The position numbers and the translations under genes were made by a program. This document shows, one piece after another, positions 11,136 to 22,128 of a stretch of DNA of 64,000 nt. Location: NCBI GenBank assembly GCA_947184155.2, contig CAMXCT020001724.1, positions 613,217-677,216 on the forward strand, in the 5' to 3' direction. Below the pieces are notes generated by a model. It ran no database searches. It had not been told where the DNA came from and saw nothing but the letters and a program-made list of their open reading frames with translations. This DNA comes from Cladocopium goreaui. Lineage: Eukaryota; Sar; Dinophyceae; Suessiales; Symbiodiniaceae. The number at the start of each line of letters is the position of its first letter. The first letter of the stretch is position 1.

Positions 11136-11300
11136 CCGCTGAGGTCCAGCGGTGCCCACCCACTGGGCTCGGAAGGTCCCTGGTTGAGGTCCAGCGGTGC
11201 CCACTGCGCTCAGAACCTTGCGGTTGAGGTCCAGCCGTGCCCACTCAGATCGGAAGCCGGCAGATGAGGTCCAGCAGTGACCACTGCGCGCGGAAGTTGG
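11136..11300. repeat. GC-rich tandem repeat, ~45-bp unit
   Basis: Four copies of a unit starting 'tgaggtccagcggtgcccac'. It is followed at 11330-11410 by a purine-rich GGAGGA tract that opens Gly-rich or Pro-rich frames on the two strands. Confidence 0.8.
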
Positions 11301-12002
11301 CGAAGAGAGTGGCGAAGAGTTGGCAAGGCGGAAGTGGACGTGGAAGTGGAGGCCGAGGTGGTGGAGGAGAAGGAGGACGAGGAGGAGGTGGAGGAGAAGG
11401 AGGAGCCGGAACAGCTGTGATAAAATCTAACAACCCTCACCTGGCAGGTGGGGAAAAAACAACCTTGGTCGACTCGTCAGGTCCAACTCTGGTGTCATTC
11501 CATGGGAATACACCTGACACCAGTGGCTAGAAACCACCGAAACTTTGCACATTATTAGTTAATCAACAATATTACAGTACAGTGGGAAAACCTACCATGT
11601 GTAGATCATGGATTTCGCGAATAGAAACCCATGGATTTCCATCTCTGTCAATAAAAACCGGATGTTTCCTGCAGGAACAACTCCTGACCTGCTGGTGGTT
11701 TTAACATGTTTTAACCGATCCCTTAAAAATATGCTGAAAAAATCTCAACCAATCATCCCAAGGATGCTTGAACTGCAACATTTATATTTGAATGACTCAT
11801 AATGACCCCTCAAGCTTCCTTAATTTTCCAAGCCAAAGTCGCTCCAGAGCCAACTTCAACAGGTTGAGGCGCTGTTTGGTGCCCACTGGATGCGACTTTT
11901 GGGATGCGATACCAGGGGGCCCAAAAAAGAAATGGTATCAGAAATGGTGGATAGTCCATATTGATGCTAGTTTATGGGACACATTCAGTGGGTTGTTTCA
12001 TG
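11301..12002. other. No gene called
   Basis: Apart from the GGAGGA tract (11330-11410), this stretch contains no exon I can support. Confidence 0.4.
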
Positions 12003-12106
12003 TACCCTCTGGTAAACTAACATAACTATTGAAAATGGCAATTTATAGTTGATTTACCCATTAAAAATTGTGATTTCCAATAGTTATGTTAAATTACCAG
12101 AGGGTA
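12003..12106. repeat. Foldback element, family A (complete)
   Basis: 104 bp, TACCCTCTGGTAAACTAACA ... TTAAATTACCAGAGGGTA, the same size as the copy at 4259 and very similar to it. Confidence 0.85.
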
Positions 12107-12306
12107 GTTTCAGATATGTTCATACCATTATGACATGGCGAATGGGGAACTGGGGCACATTTTTTAGGAACGCCTCTCAACTTGGAGCAGTAGATATCAG
12201 AAGAAAAACACGACCAAACATTGAACATGTGCACTATTGCACTGCTCAGAGGGAGACTACTGCACAGTATGCGAATGGCCAAGAATCATCAAGAATCATT
12301 TGAAGA

Positions 12307-12421
12307 TACCATCTGGTTATTTAACAGTTCGCCATGGAAAATCACCATTTTTAATAGGTACACCATCTATTTCTATGGGCCATCTATACCATGGCGAACT
12401 GTTAGTCATAACCAGAGGGTA
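12307..12421. repeat. Foldback element, family A variant (115 bp)
   Basis: TACCATCTGGTTATTTAACAG ... CTGTTAGTCATAACCAGAGGGTA. The arms share a CGCCATGG block not present in the 104-bp type, so this is a subfamily. It lies only 200 bp from the preceding copy. Confidence 0.75.
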
Positions 12422-12702
12422 TTTGAAGCATCCCATCGTCATCTAGAGCAAATCAGGAAACAGAAATCAAAAAATGCGGTCAGATCCTCTCGATGATGAA
12501 GATCCCAGGGTATATTCCAAAGTCTCATCCCGGGGAGACATTGCCGTCATTGTCAGGCTTCAACCAGAGATTTTCAACCATGATTTCAACATCAGACGAG
12601 GGATTTGGCTGAGGATTCATGGGATTTAATGAGGTTTTGTTTGAGATTTAACGGGCTTTACTTTCGGAAAATCATGGATCATGGAGAATTCATGGAATAT
12701 AC

Positions 12703-12880
12703 CTGACATGCGACCATTCACCAACCTGACAAAAGATTGGTCATCAATCACCACATATTCCAGTGACGTCGCATTAAACGCACGATGGCCTTCTGTTGCC
12801 AGCACAATGTCGGAGTAGTGATAGATGTCCTGTGCACAGCAGCTGTGCAGCATGATCTCTGAAAAACTGGTAGGTTCCTC
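12703..12880 (-). CDS. Candidate exon, unknown protein
   Basis: A 178-bp minus-strand exon between a CAG acceptor (12881-12883) and a GT donor (TCAG|GTATAT). It is open throughout: EEPTSFSEIMLHSCC..., then DIVLATEGHRAFNATSLEYV and FVRLVNGRMS. Splice sites on both sides match consensus. Family not recognised. Confidence 0.45.
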
Positions 12881-14049
12881 CTGAGGCAAACATCAACCAT
12901 AGACCTACCGAAGCACCAAAAATTACCCGCTTTTTGATACCAAGGGGGATAATTCACAGGAGACATCTCTAACGGTAACGGTCAGCCACCAGCATCCCAC
13001 TGAAATCGGGCTTGGATCATTCCAATCCACCGGTCCAGAACAACTTCCATACTACCAAACCAACATAGATATGAATTTCCACCATTTAAAGGTCATTGTA
13101 CCGAAGGGGAACACACAGATACACACACACACTTGGTTGTTTTCCACATCGTTTCGTATCACCAGGGTAATCCATCATAGTTCCTAAACCTCATAAAGCC
13201 ATGGCTATAGAGATTGTATATAGGCTTCGCTGAGCTACAGGACAAAATAAGTCAAACGATCCAGAAAAAAACACAAACATAAACTGTTTGATTGGATTTG
13301 ACATTAAGCATTTAAAGTTAACATGGATTTTTTTGGATGATTATTGGATTACATTGGTAAGTTTCTGTATATGAACCATATGCATTTTTGTTGGGGCGGC
13401 TGGCGACCCAGTCTCGACCATTTTGAAAACATGTCCGAGCGATCTGATGATCTGAAACTACGCGTTACTGGATTGATCCTCGCTGATCCTCGCTATTGAA
13501 CCTCTTTTTCTATATGTTTGTCTATATATATATAATTGTTTCTATCTATTTCATGATTTGTTCTATCACTATCCTTTTCTATCTTTTTCTCCCAAACTAT
13601 GTGATGATTCTTGATTGCCGACCCATGGTTGTGTTGAAAACCACCCAGCGCTTCTCCCAATCACCGATCCAATGTTGTATACCACTGAGAACCAGGCTAG
13701 AACCCTAAATCAGGCTGAACCGCAGTCAATGTTTTCGGACTGTGATGTCAGATTTCTGGATAGATCGGGGATGTTTCAGCTTCAATCCCCCTGGACACAC
13801 CTCTAAGCTTCTGGTTGGTTCACAGAGCTTTCACTTTCGGACCATATGAAAACAAGGCCGACGTCACAAAGACTTTCCATCACTAGTTCTGATCAACATC
13901 TCCCATTTTTTCAGTTTTTTCGGTGAATCTCCCCATGTTATCACCAAGTATGGTGATACCAAGTATGGTGATCCCCATAACATTCCTACTAGCAATCACC
14001 AAGTATTTGTTTCTGGTGAAGTCAGTTTTTCTGCTCCGATTTTGATCAA
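12881..14049. other. AT-rich, no gene called
   Basis: Long intron-like sequence without a supported exon. A short pyrimidine- and TA-rich tract lies at 13500-13600. Confidence 0.45.
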
Positions 14050-14178
14050 AATCATCCCCTGGGGCATGAAAACCAAGTCCTCCTCGGCTGGCTCGTGACC
14101 ATCGTCGATCCGCCCGAAGAGGATGGCATGGACCACGGAGCCGAAGTGTGGATGCGTGGACTGCGGCTGGGCATTCTA
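14050..14178 (-). CDS. Weak candidate exon
   Basis: The minus strand reads PHFGSVVHAILFGRIDDGHEP, which recalls the C-terminal part of cyclophilin-type domains (H..FG.V..G). The opposite strand also has a plausible frame, so both strand and family are uncertain. Confidence 0.25.
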
Positions 14179-14795
14179 TAGGCTGGGAGAAAAAAGAATT
14201 GGGATCATCATGAATGTGGAGATAATATGGGATAATCATACTTTCATCAATGGATATTCATGGGATGTTTGATATTGCTTCTTTGGATACTCATGGGATA
14301 CATATGAATATACTATTTTCAATTAGTCACCCATGATGGCATATAGTGGCTCAACGAGAGTCTCGGGGATGTGACGACCAACTTTTGGAAAGCAACAACT
14401 TTTTATGCGAGAGTTGGTGGATAGCCGTTTCCCTTGAAAAACATGGCTCCCTTGGAATTGGAGGTTTGAAGGGATAAAAGCAAGACTATCTATATATATA
14501 TATATCTCTCTCTCTCTCTTGAGAGCCAAACACGCAAACATAAGTTAGCAAACATCTACAGTAGCTCTTTGTAGGGGTGTTAGGGGTGATGGGGGTCAGT
14601 GCAAACCCCCAAGCAAGGCTGTTATGCAAGTACGAAACCAAGAAATCATTTGGACATGCGCCATGTGATCTATGTGCTAAACGATCGTTTGTTCAAGCCC
14701 GAATCCATGGAGGCCATCATCATCCTACGACAACCCAAAATACAGTGGCTGATTCAGCAGAAGATTCCCCGCTAGATGGTAGCATCGCTTATAGT

Positions 14796-14886
14796 ACCCA
14801 TATGCTCCACGTATGGTATATTTACCTACATTTGGGTGATGTTTAGGGCAAATGTTGGTAAATATTCCATACATGGAGCATATGGG
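14796..14886. repeat. Foldback element, family C (copy 1)
   Basis: A 91-bp near-perfect palindrome: CCCATATGCTCCACGTATGG ... CCATACATGGAGCATATGGG, flanked by GTA on both sides (3-bp duplication, Harbinger-like). The inverted second copy is at 39920. Confidence 0.85.
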
Positions 14887-15041
14887 GTACGTATAGTTGA
14901 TATCATGATACGACATGATATGATACGATAATGCATCCCCTACATCTTTATATAATGGCAAAATCACTCAGCCAATCAACCAGCAGTTGTGACACCCACC
15001 AGCAACCAAGGGTTGCTGTAACCTGACCACCCGATCCTTGC

Positions 15042-15198
15042 CTGCCAGTTGAAACTGGCGGTGTTGGTGGCTCGTACTAAGAGTTCCTCGCCCATTGCTA
15101 AGGCTTCCCATACCGCCCGACGATCGCCCTGGCTAGCATTGGCCATGACAGCGTTCGCGGATTCACGGCACCCGCAAAGGCAGGACCGCGACCATTGG
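15042..15198 (-). CDS. Candidate exon, unknown protein
   Basis: 157-bp minus-strand exon, CAG acceptor (15199-15201) and a strong GC donor (TGGCAG|GCAAGG). It encodes ...RESANAVMANASQGDRRAVW and MGEELLVRATNTASFNWQ. The site pair and codon character support coding. Function unknown. Confidence 0.45.
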
Positions 15199-15320
15199 CT
15201 GCAGTGAAATCCTAGTTCTTTGAACAGCTGATGACTGTAGAGCCTGAAATTTCTAATCCATCTAATCACCATCAAAACGTACCGAAATGATCTGAAATGA
15301 GCATTTTGCTGCCATCTCAC

Positions 15321-15441
15321 CCGGAAAACAATAGTCTTCGAAGTTCGTTGAATTCGGCTCCAGCAGCCTTTGTTGCTTGGCCAAGCAATCTGTGTCATCA
15401 TAATCAAAAGAGCGTGTTGTTGAACCACCGTCAATTTTTAG
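15321..15441 (-). CDS. Candidate exon, unknown protein
   Basis: 121 bp on the minus strand, CAG acceptor (15442-15444) and GT donor (CCGG|GTGAGA). It encodes LKIDGGSTTRSFDYDDTDCL and an acidic tail. Its end phase does not match the exon at 15042-15198, so a further exon or another limit is likely. Confidence 0.35.
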
Positions 15442-15648
15442 CTGCAACTACTTCATCGAGATGTTGAAACACATCCTGTGGATCGCGCGGATCGGGATCA
15501 GAAGAACTGATGGCGCCCGTGACCCATCAAATGTATGACCACACATGACCACAAAAATATCAGGAATCGAACATGGAAATGGACAATGCCATATTCTTGA
15601 GCAGTCTTACAGGTAATTCCATGATATTCCATGTTTTTCTGTTGGATC

Positions 15649-15775
15649 CTTGTAGAGTTCCAGAAACCTGTTTTCCCAGCGTTCCTTCTCCGCTTGATTC
15701 TCTAGCGGCCCCGGCCATGAAACAGCACCCACCAGGCTCGAAGAAGTGCCTCCAGAATCTCTTGGGGTCGTGTCG
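15649..15775 (-). CDS. Candidate exon, helical segment
   Basis: The minus-strand frame ends in PLENQAEKERWENRFLELYK, followed by a GA donor (CAAG|GATCC). The acceptor was not fixed. The charged helix suggests a real exon. Confidence 0.35.
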
Positions 15776-16205
15776 GACAGTCAGTAGGACCATCGTTTCT
15801 TTTTGGATGGAACATGTGACATATCAACATCACATGTATATACAATATGTATATATATATATACTATATTATATACTAATATATCAAAAAGATTCAAAAA
15901 GCAACCATCATCATCAACATCTCCGTTTTCTCATCACCAGACCTACCATCTTAAGCATAACCAAGTGGCCAGTAGCGGATTGCGGGATTGAAATGGTGAG
16001 ACCAACCTCAGGAAGGGATGCGATGGCCGTTGAAGCAACAACCTATGGAGATAAAGTGAATCGTCATCTAACATAGTCAAGCCAAGAAATTTAAGATCAA
16101 ATGTTCCTCCCATTTCGGGGTGGTTTACAGTGTTTTACAGCATGCATAGCACTCATTTGACTATCCATGTCATCATTTCTTCTTAACTTGGGGATGGAGA
16201 ATTCT

Positions 16206-16308
16206 TACCCTCTGGTAAGCTAAGATAACTATGGAAAATCACAATGTTTAGTGGGTAAATCAACTATATGGACCATTTTCAATAGCAATGTTAAATAACC
16301 AGAGGGTA
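16206..16308. repeat. Foldback element, family A (complete)
   Basis: 103 bp, TACCCTCTGGTAAGCTAAGA ... TTAAATAACCAGAGGGTA. The internal ACTATGG and CAATAGC blocks are in the reverse order to the copy at 4259, i.e. the opposite orientation. Confidence 0.8.
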
Positions 16309-16565
16309 CCACATTATTGATTTTACGAACCATTCCAATCCCATAGCTGGAGGACCACTACTAGTACGAGTAGCTGTCTGCATCGTGTGGCGTCGGCTTT
16401 ACACAGACAGCCCAGATGGCCTACCCATTGAAGACCTTTTAAGATGCACCAAAACTTGCTTTGGACATTGATAATTTGTATTATAATCATTTATATCGAA
16501 AATGTGTGACTTCAGACCTGATATATTCTGATTTCATATTTCTAGAGGTTTTATTAAAGACCCAT

Positions 16566-16685
16566 GGGCTGTGAAACCACGGGGCGCCCCTTGGTCAGGG
16601 CGTCGTGGCGTGTCCTGGGCTCTCCGTACTGCGACCCCGGTGTTGCACCGTGCAACACAGCGCACAGGCCACCTCCGCCAGGGAG
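16566..16685 (-). CDS. Weak candidate exon
   Basis: A GC-rich island; one minus frame reads GGLCAVLHGATPGSQYGEPR and on to KGRPVVSQP. Splice sites were not determined. Confidence 0.22.
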
Positions 16686-17115
16686 ATATGGAACAATCAA
16701 CGACTGCGAATGGGAACTAACCTGGACATTATATCTTATTAGGTTTCATTAGATCTATAAGCTGGACAATTATGGGTCAATCGTTGATAACAACTAACCT
16801 GATAGTATATTAGGCATGTTTTCTTATCACCTTGAAAGTGTGTTGCCAGTACCATGACAGTTTGTTGCACTGATGCCAACCTTGGGCCAGTTTCAGCACT
16901 GGGCCACTGGTGCTGACAACAGTCAGTCTTAAAGGACAGAGGTTTGGAATAGCTTAAGGTAAACATAGTCTCAGATTGTCTCTACAGAATGAAAAGCTGG
17001 ACTGTCGTTTTCCTCTTAAATCTTCCATTTCGATGATTTTCCATGATTTTCCCCATGTTTTTCCCATGTTTTTCCCATGGATTTTCCCATGATTTCCCCT
17101 GGGGATTTCCCTCAC

Positions 17116-17181
17116 CTGGCGCCATGAAGAGCTTTGCCGTTGGACGAAGACCGGCTTCACCGAGTGCACCGCCAAAATGCC
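17116..17181 (-). CDS. Candidate 66-bp exon
   Basis: Minus strand, CAG acceptor (17182-17184) and a consensus GT donor (GCCAG|GTGAGG). It encodes 22 residues, GILAVHSVKPVFVQRQSSSW and two more. Phase-neutral. Function unknown. Confidence 0.4.
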
Positions 17182-17458
17182 CTGACTTTCGCGATTTTTT
17201 TTGGGTTTTTGGAACGATCGGAAATACATATTTAATGGGATTGTATATGAGATGATATAGGGAGTTACACATATTTTATGGGATTATATATGGGATATTA
17301 TGGGATGATATAGGGATTATACACATTTTACGGGATATAATGTTTATCTTTGGGTATTTAATGAGAATCTAACCATCGTCTATAGGGATTTTACCTATGA
17401 TCTAATCTGGGAATATCATTGACAAATGACGGTTGTTTGATTTTCTCACATGGGCAAT

Positions 17459-17650
17459 ATATTGATATGCTATATATATATATATGATTATATATGATTA
17501 TATATGATTATATGTGATTAAATATGATTATATATGATTATATATGATTATATATGGTTATATGATTGTATATGATTATATATGATTATATATGATTATA
17601 TATGGTTATATATGATTATATATGATTATATATGTTATATATGTTGAGAA
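17459..17650. repeat. 10-bp minisatellite (TATATGATTA)n
   Basis: About 18 units of TATATGATTA with single-base variants (TATGTGATTA, TATATGGTTA). Confidence 0.9.
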
Positions 17651-18453
17651 TTACCACAATCCATGATCCATGAGCTGGGATTGTTTCATTCGTCTGGATA
17701 AATCATGTGCGCTCGCAACCATATTTGTCGAGCATGTGTTTCAAAGCACATAAACATTCACCAATCGTAATCATATCAAATACAATTTTAGTGGGGTTAA
17801 TTTCGAACATATATAGTGGAACTATTTGGTGTCATTGAAAATCATTGTCAGATAGTAGGAAATGTAAAAAACTAACTAGCTTTGTTTCTGGAATGCTTGG
17901 AATAGATTGGAAGTGCTCGGTTTCACCACTAGTTACTTAAAATTATGATACATGATGTTCTTGATTCTTGTTGCTAGGGGGGTTCTTAAGTAAGTGACCC
18001 CAAAATCATTCAAACAAAGTTGCTTTTAACGGAAGACACATTGGTTTGGGGGTGGCCAATTTCAAGAAACGTCAAGACATGGCATAGTTTGTGATCATCC
18101 ATCCTATATTGGGCCTCGCAATGGATATATAAACCCTATGGGTTGATGACCATCGTCAATCTTGCTATAGGATCCAACTTCAGACCATGGCAAGTCCCTG
18201 AAACTCATCATGGATTCCTGCACTCAAATGGCCAAGGTGCTACCCGAAACAGTTTTTGGGCTGAGAACCCCCATTAACTATAGATAAAACATGATACAAT
18301 CTACTATAAACTATTGATATAGCCATTTATTAACTGTAAATACTATAGATAAATCTACTGATTATAAAGCTTAATACGGTGTAAAGCAACGGAACGGAGT
18401 TTTCATGCGTCGAAACGACCTGGGGCACTGAACAAAAAAGGAGATCCCCGCGC
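17651..18453. other. No gene called
   Basis: AT-rich intron-like sequence with no supported exon. Confidence 0.45.
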
Positions 18454-18516
18454 CTGGCGTGGCTCGGACTCCAGGCGCTGTAACGAGATGGGCACCACGC
18501 AGTAATCGAAGCCACC
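18454..18516 (-). CDS. Candidate 63-bp exon
   Basis: Minus strand, CAG acceptor (18517-18519), GC donor (GCCAG|GCGCGG), 21 codons with FDYCVVPISLQRLESEPRQ. Clean CAG|G...CAG|GC boundaries and the GC content support it. Function unknown. Confidence 0.4.
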
Positions 18517-18651
18517 CTGGCAGCGCCAGGAAGGGTGAAGCGCTGCAGCATGTCACGAAACATGGGAGATTGGCAGATTTGTTGTTGATTTGTTGTTTAT
18601 TTATCGCTGCATATTTTTTTTGGATATTTGATTCAATGATTCATGATTGTG

Positions 18652-19443
18652 CCTGCGGACCGAAAACCGTGCTCATAAAACGCACGTTTTCGAAAACTGC
18701 AATTTCGGAGGGATGGGGTGTGGGGTGGGGTGGGGGGGGGCCATGTTAACGTTCCTTGTACTTCGTGCATGAGATCTCTGGGATCGTTGCTACGTGACAT
18801 GTTTCTACGCTGCAGAGATCTCTGGTGTTGTTGCTACGTTATTTGCTACTACACTGCTGATGGGGTGGGGTGGGGTGGGGTGGGGCATGTTAACGTTCCT
18901 TGTACTTCGTACATTATAGTTTGCTACGCTGCAGAGATCTCTGGGATTGTTGCTACGTGACATGTTTCTACGCTGCAGAGATCTCTGGTGTTGTTGCTAT
19001 GTTACTTGTTACTACGCTGCAGAGATCTCTGGTGTTGTTGCTACGTGACATGTTTCTACGCTGCAGAGATCTCTGGTGTTGTTGCTACGTTATGCTGCTG
19101 ATGGGGTGGGGTGGGGTGGGGGATCGTTGTGTTCAAAAAGAGATCTCTGGGATCGTTGTGTTCAAAAAGCAAAGATCTTCTCCTGTATGTCAAGTGCTGG
19201 CAATGGCAATATGTCAATGGACATAGTCGCCTCCAGCAAAAGACGATCTCGACGCTGAAACGCCTGGTCTGAAAGAAGATGAAAAAGTGTCCGACACATT
19301 TTGCCAAAAACCCTCACGAAACGCAAATTTTCGCGCGAAAATTTGGCCAAATTGTGCTCATCGAAGTGTGCATTTCGCTGTAGCGAAAACGTCATTTTTT
19401 AAAAAAACGTGCGTTTTGTGAGCACGGTTTCCGGTCCGCCGGG
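18652..19443. mobile_element. Non-autonomous TIR element with 9-bp target duplication (MULE-like)
   Basis: The element is bounded by inverted repeats of at least 35 bp: CGGACCGAAAACCGTGCTCA... at 18655-18689 and its reverse complement at 19405-19439, with about three mismatches. The 9-bp word ATGATTGTG directly precedes (18643-18651) and follows (19444-19452) it. Long TIRs plus a 9-bp duplication are typical of Mutator-like elements. No transposase is encoded. The interior is a set of macro-repeats: three GGGGT tracts (18714-18740, 18861-18885, 19102-19122) and five copies of 'ctacgctgcagagatctctgg'. Confidence 0.75.
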
Positions 19444-19452
19444 ATGATTGTG

Positions 19453-20082
19453 TACCATCCAAAGAGGTCTTGCTCATGTAAAAAAAACAGTCATAAATCC
19501 TGAAATGGGTAGCATTTTTGGAGTTGTTCAGAGCTGGGAAAAATATTTTTGGTGCCATCATTATGAGTCAGTATCGATACCATTATTGGAAATTTGAAAA
19601 TCAGATAATCCGGTAGCCTCTTGTACATCAATATGTCAATGAACATTCACCCATTTATGTTTTCATTTATTGCGGATTTTTCGTCCGAAAAGTAGTTATA
19701 TATACTTTCGGACCGCAACTGGCTGATCGAATTGCGATTCGCATCTGAAACTTCGGAAGCTGCCAAATTTGCATGGTGAAATCCCCATCCCTTAGGCAAT
19801 TTATTTGGATAGCCATTTGTACTGTAACCCAGTGGGATTGGATCTATGGATTTATCTCTGTTTCTATCTCTTTCTTCCGCTATCTCGCTGAATCTCTCTT
19901 ATATCATGTAATATAAATGTATATATCTATACACATCATATATACTCCATACTATATACTAGACCAACACCAAGAGCACAAACTTGGTGGATCATCCAAC
20001 CCATATCTTCTATTTAAAAATGGTTTGTCGTACAATCTGATTTTTACTATACACGTCAGATGCGTTTTTTACTGATCCATGG
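19453..20082. other. No gene called
   Basis: AT-rich sequence; no exon or named repeat seen. Confidence 0.45.
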
Positions 20083-20165
20083 CCGTTCCGCCTCCAGGAT
20101 CACCTCCACACTGACCTTGGAGCTGAGCTTAGCTGAGCTTAGCTGAGCTTAGCTTCGCACTCATG
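20083..20165 (-). CDS. Weak candidate exon over a 10-bp repeat
   Basis: The minus strand reads LSSKVSVEVILEAERPW after a tandem 10-bp repeat (AGCTAAGCTC, 3.5 units). It may be coding with an expanded repeat. Limits uncertain. Confidence 0.22.
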
Positions 20166-20439
20166 GGGGTAGCCGGAAGAAACCGCCATTGATTGGTTCA
20201 GTTTAGTTACTCTATGTTACTGTTTAGAAATACATAGAAATAAATAGAAATACATGTATATATAGAAACCTCATAGTCATCTTTCTAAATGTGCCATCTT
20301 GTTCTGTGTGTTCTGAACATGTTCTTGTGCATGCTAACGGGTGTGTGTGTGTGTGTTTTGTGCATTCAAGATCATTCAAGAATATTCAAAAGTCTCTCTT
20401 GGAAGTCATGAATGTTAAACAGCGAAAAGCCTATCTGTA

Positions 20440-20620
20440 TAATATGTATATATATATATATACAATTTCGATATGTGTGTATATATAATATACTATATAA
20501 TATATATATAATATATAATATAAAATAAAATATATAAAACAATATAAAATATATATATATAATGTATATATATATATGTATATATATGTTTATGTATATA
20601 TATATGTATATATGTACATA
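20440..20620. repeat. TA-rich microsatellite block
   Basis: Nearly continuous A/T sequence, TATATA runs with AAAATATAAAA segments, directly abutting the giant hairpin on its left side. Confidence 0.9.
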
Positions 20621-21510
20621 TGTATACATTAAAACTATTAAATTTTACGAGCTCCTGGGATTTTGTGATTTTTAGGGAATATTGGATATCAAGGTCAAGA
20701 TGCAATATTTGGTGCAGTGTACGCGGACAAGGGTCGCACGAAAAAACTTAAGCGTCATGATGCGTCATGGTTTGCACGGGTTTGCACTGGATCAGCCTTC
20801 CATAAATGGAATTGGTCCAATTAATCCTTCAGAAAAAATGAAACGGTCGGAAACGGTCGGAAACAGTCGGAAACATGATCAGGCCAAAACTTGTCTAACC
20901 CGCATTCCTTTAAAAAATAAACATTTCCGCGCAACGCAGTTTTTTTTTTGAAGGTCCAAAAAGGTGTCCAAGGGGAAACGGTTGGAAACAGTCGGAGATC
21001 GCACCTTCGCTCGGCAAACAAGACATGTTTCTACAGAATTTTCAAACATTTTTCATCAACATATGCCACAAAACAACTACTTTTTTGCCGAGCGAAGGTG
21101 CGATCTCCGATTGTTTCCAACCGTTTCCCCTTGGACACCTTTGGACCTTCAAAAAAAAACTGCGTTGCGCGGAAATGTTTATTTTTAAAAGAAATGCGGG
21201 TTGGACAAGTTTTGGCCTGATCATGTTTCCGACTGTTTCCGACCGTTTCCGACCGTTTCCGACCGTTTCTGACCGTTTCTGACCGTTTCATGTTTTTTTC
21301 TGAAGGATTAATTGGACCAATTTCATTTATGGAAGGCTGATCCAGTGCAAACCCGTGCAAACCATGACGCATCATGACGCTTAAGTTTTTTCGTGCGACC
21401 CTTGTCCGCGTACACTGCACCAAATATTGCATCTTGACCTTGATATCCAATATTCCCTAAAAAACACAAAATCCCAGGAGCTCGTGAAATTTAATAATTA
21501 AAACATATAC
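20621..21510. repeat. 890-bp giant inverted repeat (hairpin)
   Basis: The left arm (about 20621-21018) and right arm (about 21084-21510) are reverse complements with few differences, separated by only 65 bp. The arms differ mainly in the number of a 10-bp GACCGTTTCC-type unit (three on the left, six on the right). The same ~89-codon frame beginning MDIKVKMQYLVQ appears on the plus strand in the left arm and on the minus strand in the right arm. No terminal target duplication was identified. It could be a foldback transposon or a locus giving long double-stranded RNA. Confidence 0.9.
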
Positions 21511-21551
21511 ATATATATATATATATATGCACCACATTATACCAACCTAGC

Positions 21552-21660
21552 TGGCTTGGAGAATCTTCCCACTTCCACTCAATTCATCACTCAGATCCTC
21601 CAAGCTCCCGCACACAGTCTTCAAATGCACGGGGAGCGGCATCGACCACGTCATACCTCG
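21552..21660 (-). CDS. Candidate exon, unknown protein
   Basis: The minus frame with high third-position GC reads PLPVHLKTVCGSLEDLSDEL. A second frame over the same bases is also open. Limits approximate; a GC donor near 21552 is possible. Confidence 0.3.
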
Positions 21661-21846
21661 ACCGTTTATACGACCGTTTGGATCAAAACCATGGAGAACC
21701 ATGAGGAACCACGGAGAACCACGGAGAACCATGGCATGTAAGCGTCTGCAATGTATACCTTTCTATTGGATCATCTGAGTTTCTTCACTACGTCGCATTG
21801 AAATGGCTGGTAAAGCCGGATGTTCATCTCCCCAAGTAGGTACAGT

Positions 21847-21951
21847 CAGATGTTTTGACATGTTTTGACATGTTTTGGCATGTTTTGACATGTTTTGACA
21901 TGTTTTGACATGTTTTGACATGTTTTGACATGTTTTGACATGTTTTGACCC
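21847..21951. repeat. 10-bp tandem repeat (TGTTTTGACA)n
   Basis: About ten units, one carrying GGCA instead of GACA. Confidence 0.9.
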
Positions 21952-21995
21952 ATGCTCCAATGGCGGCTCTTTTCCGCTCTCCGGTTCTGTCCTAC

Positions 21996-22128
21996 CTGGT
22001 TTCAAGGCAAAGTGTTGGAAATGCTGACAGGCACAGGATCCAACTTCATCTACCCAACTTGCGTTTGACGTCCCTGGATCTGTGTAGTTTGACCGTGATG
22101 GATCGGAGAATGCCATGATGCCATGAGA
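21996..22128 (-). CDS. Candidate exon, unknown protein
   Basis: The minus strand ends at a consensus GT donor (ACCAG|GTAGG). The frame includes SDPSRSNYTDPGTSNASW and VGSCACQHFQHFALKP. The acceptor chosen (AAG, 22129-22131) is one of several. Confidence 0.35.

Noticed and set aside
11245..11530. Gly-rich and Pro-rich frames on opposite strands
   Set aside because: Both come from the GGAGGA tract next to a tandem repeat.
20682..21450. Matching ~89- and 139-codon frames in the hairpin arms
   Set aside because: They are the same sequence seen twice because of the inverted repeat; no splice or homology support for a protein.
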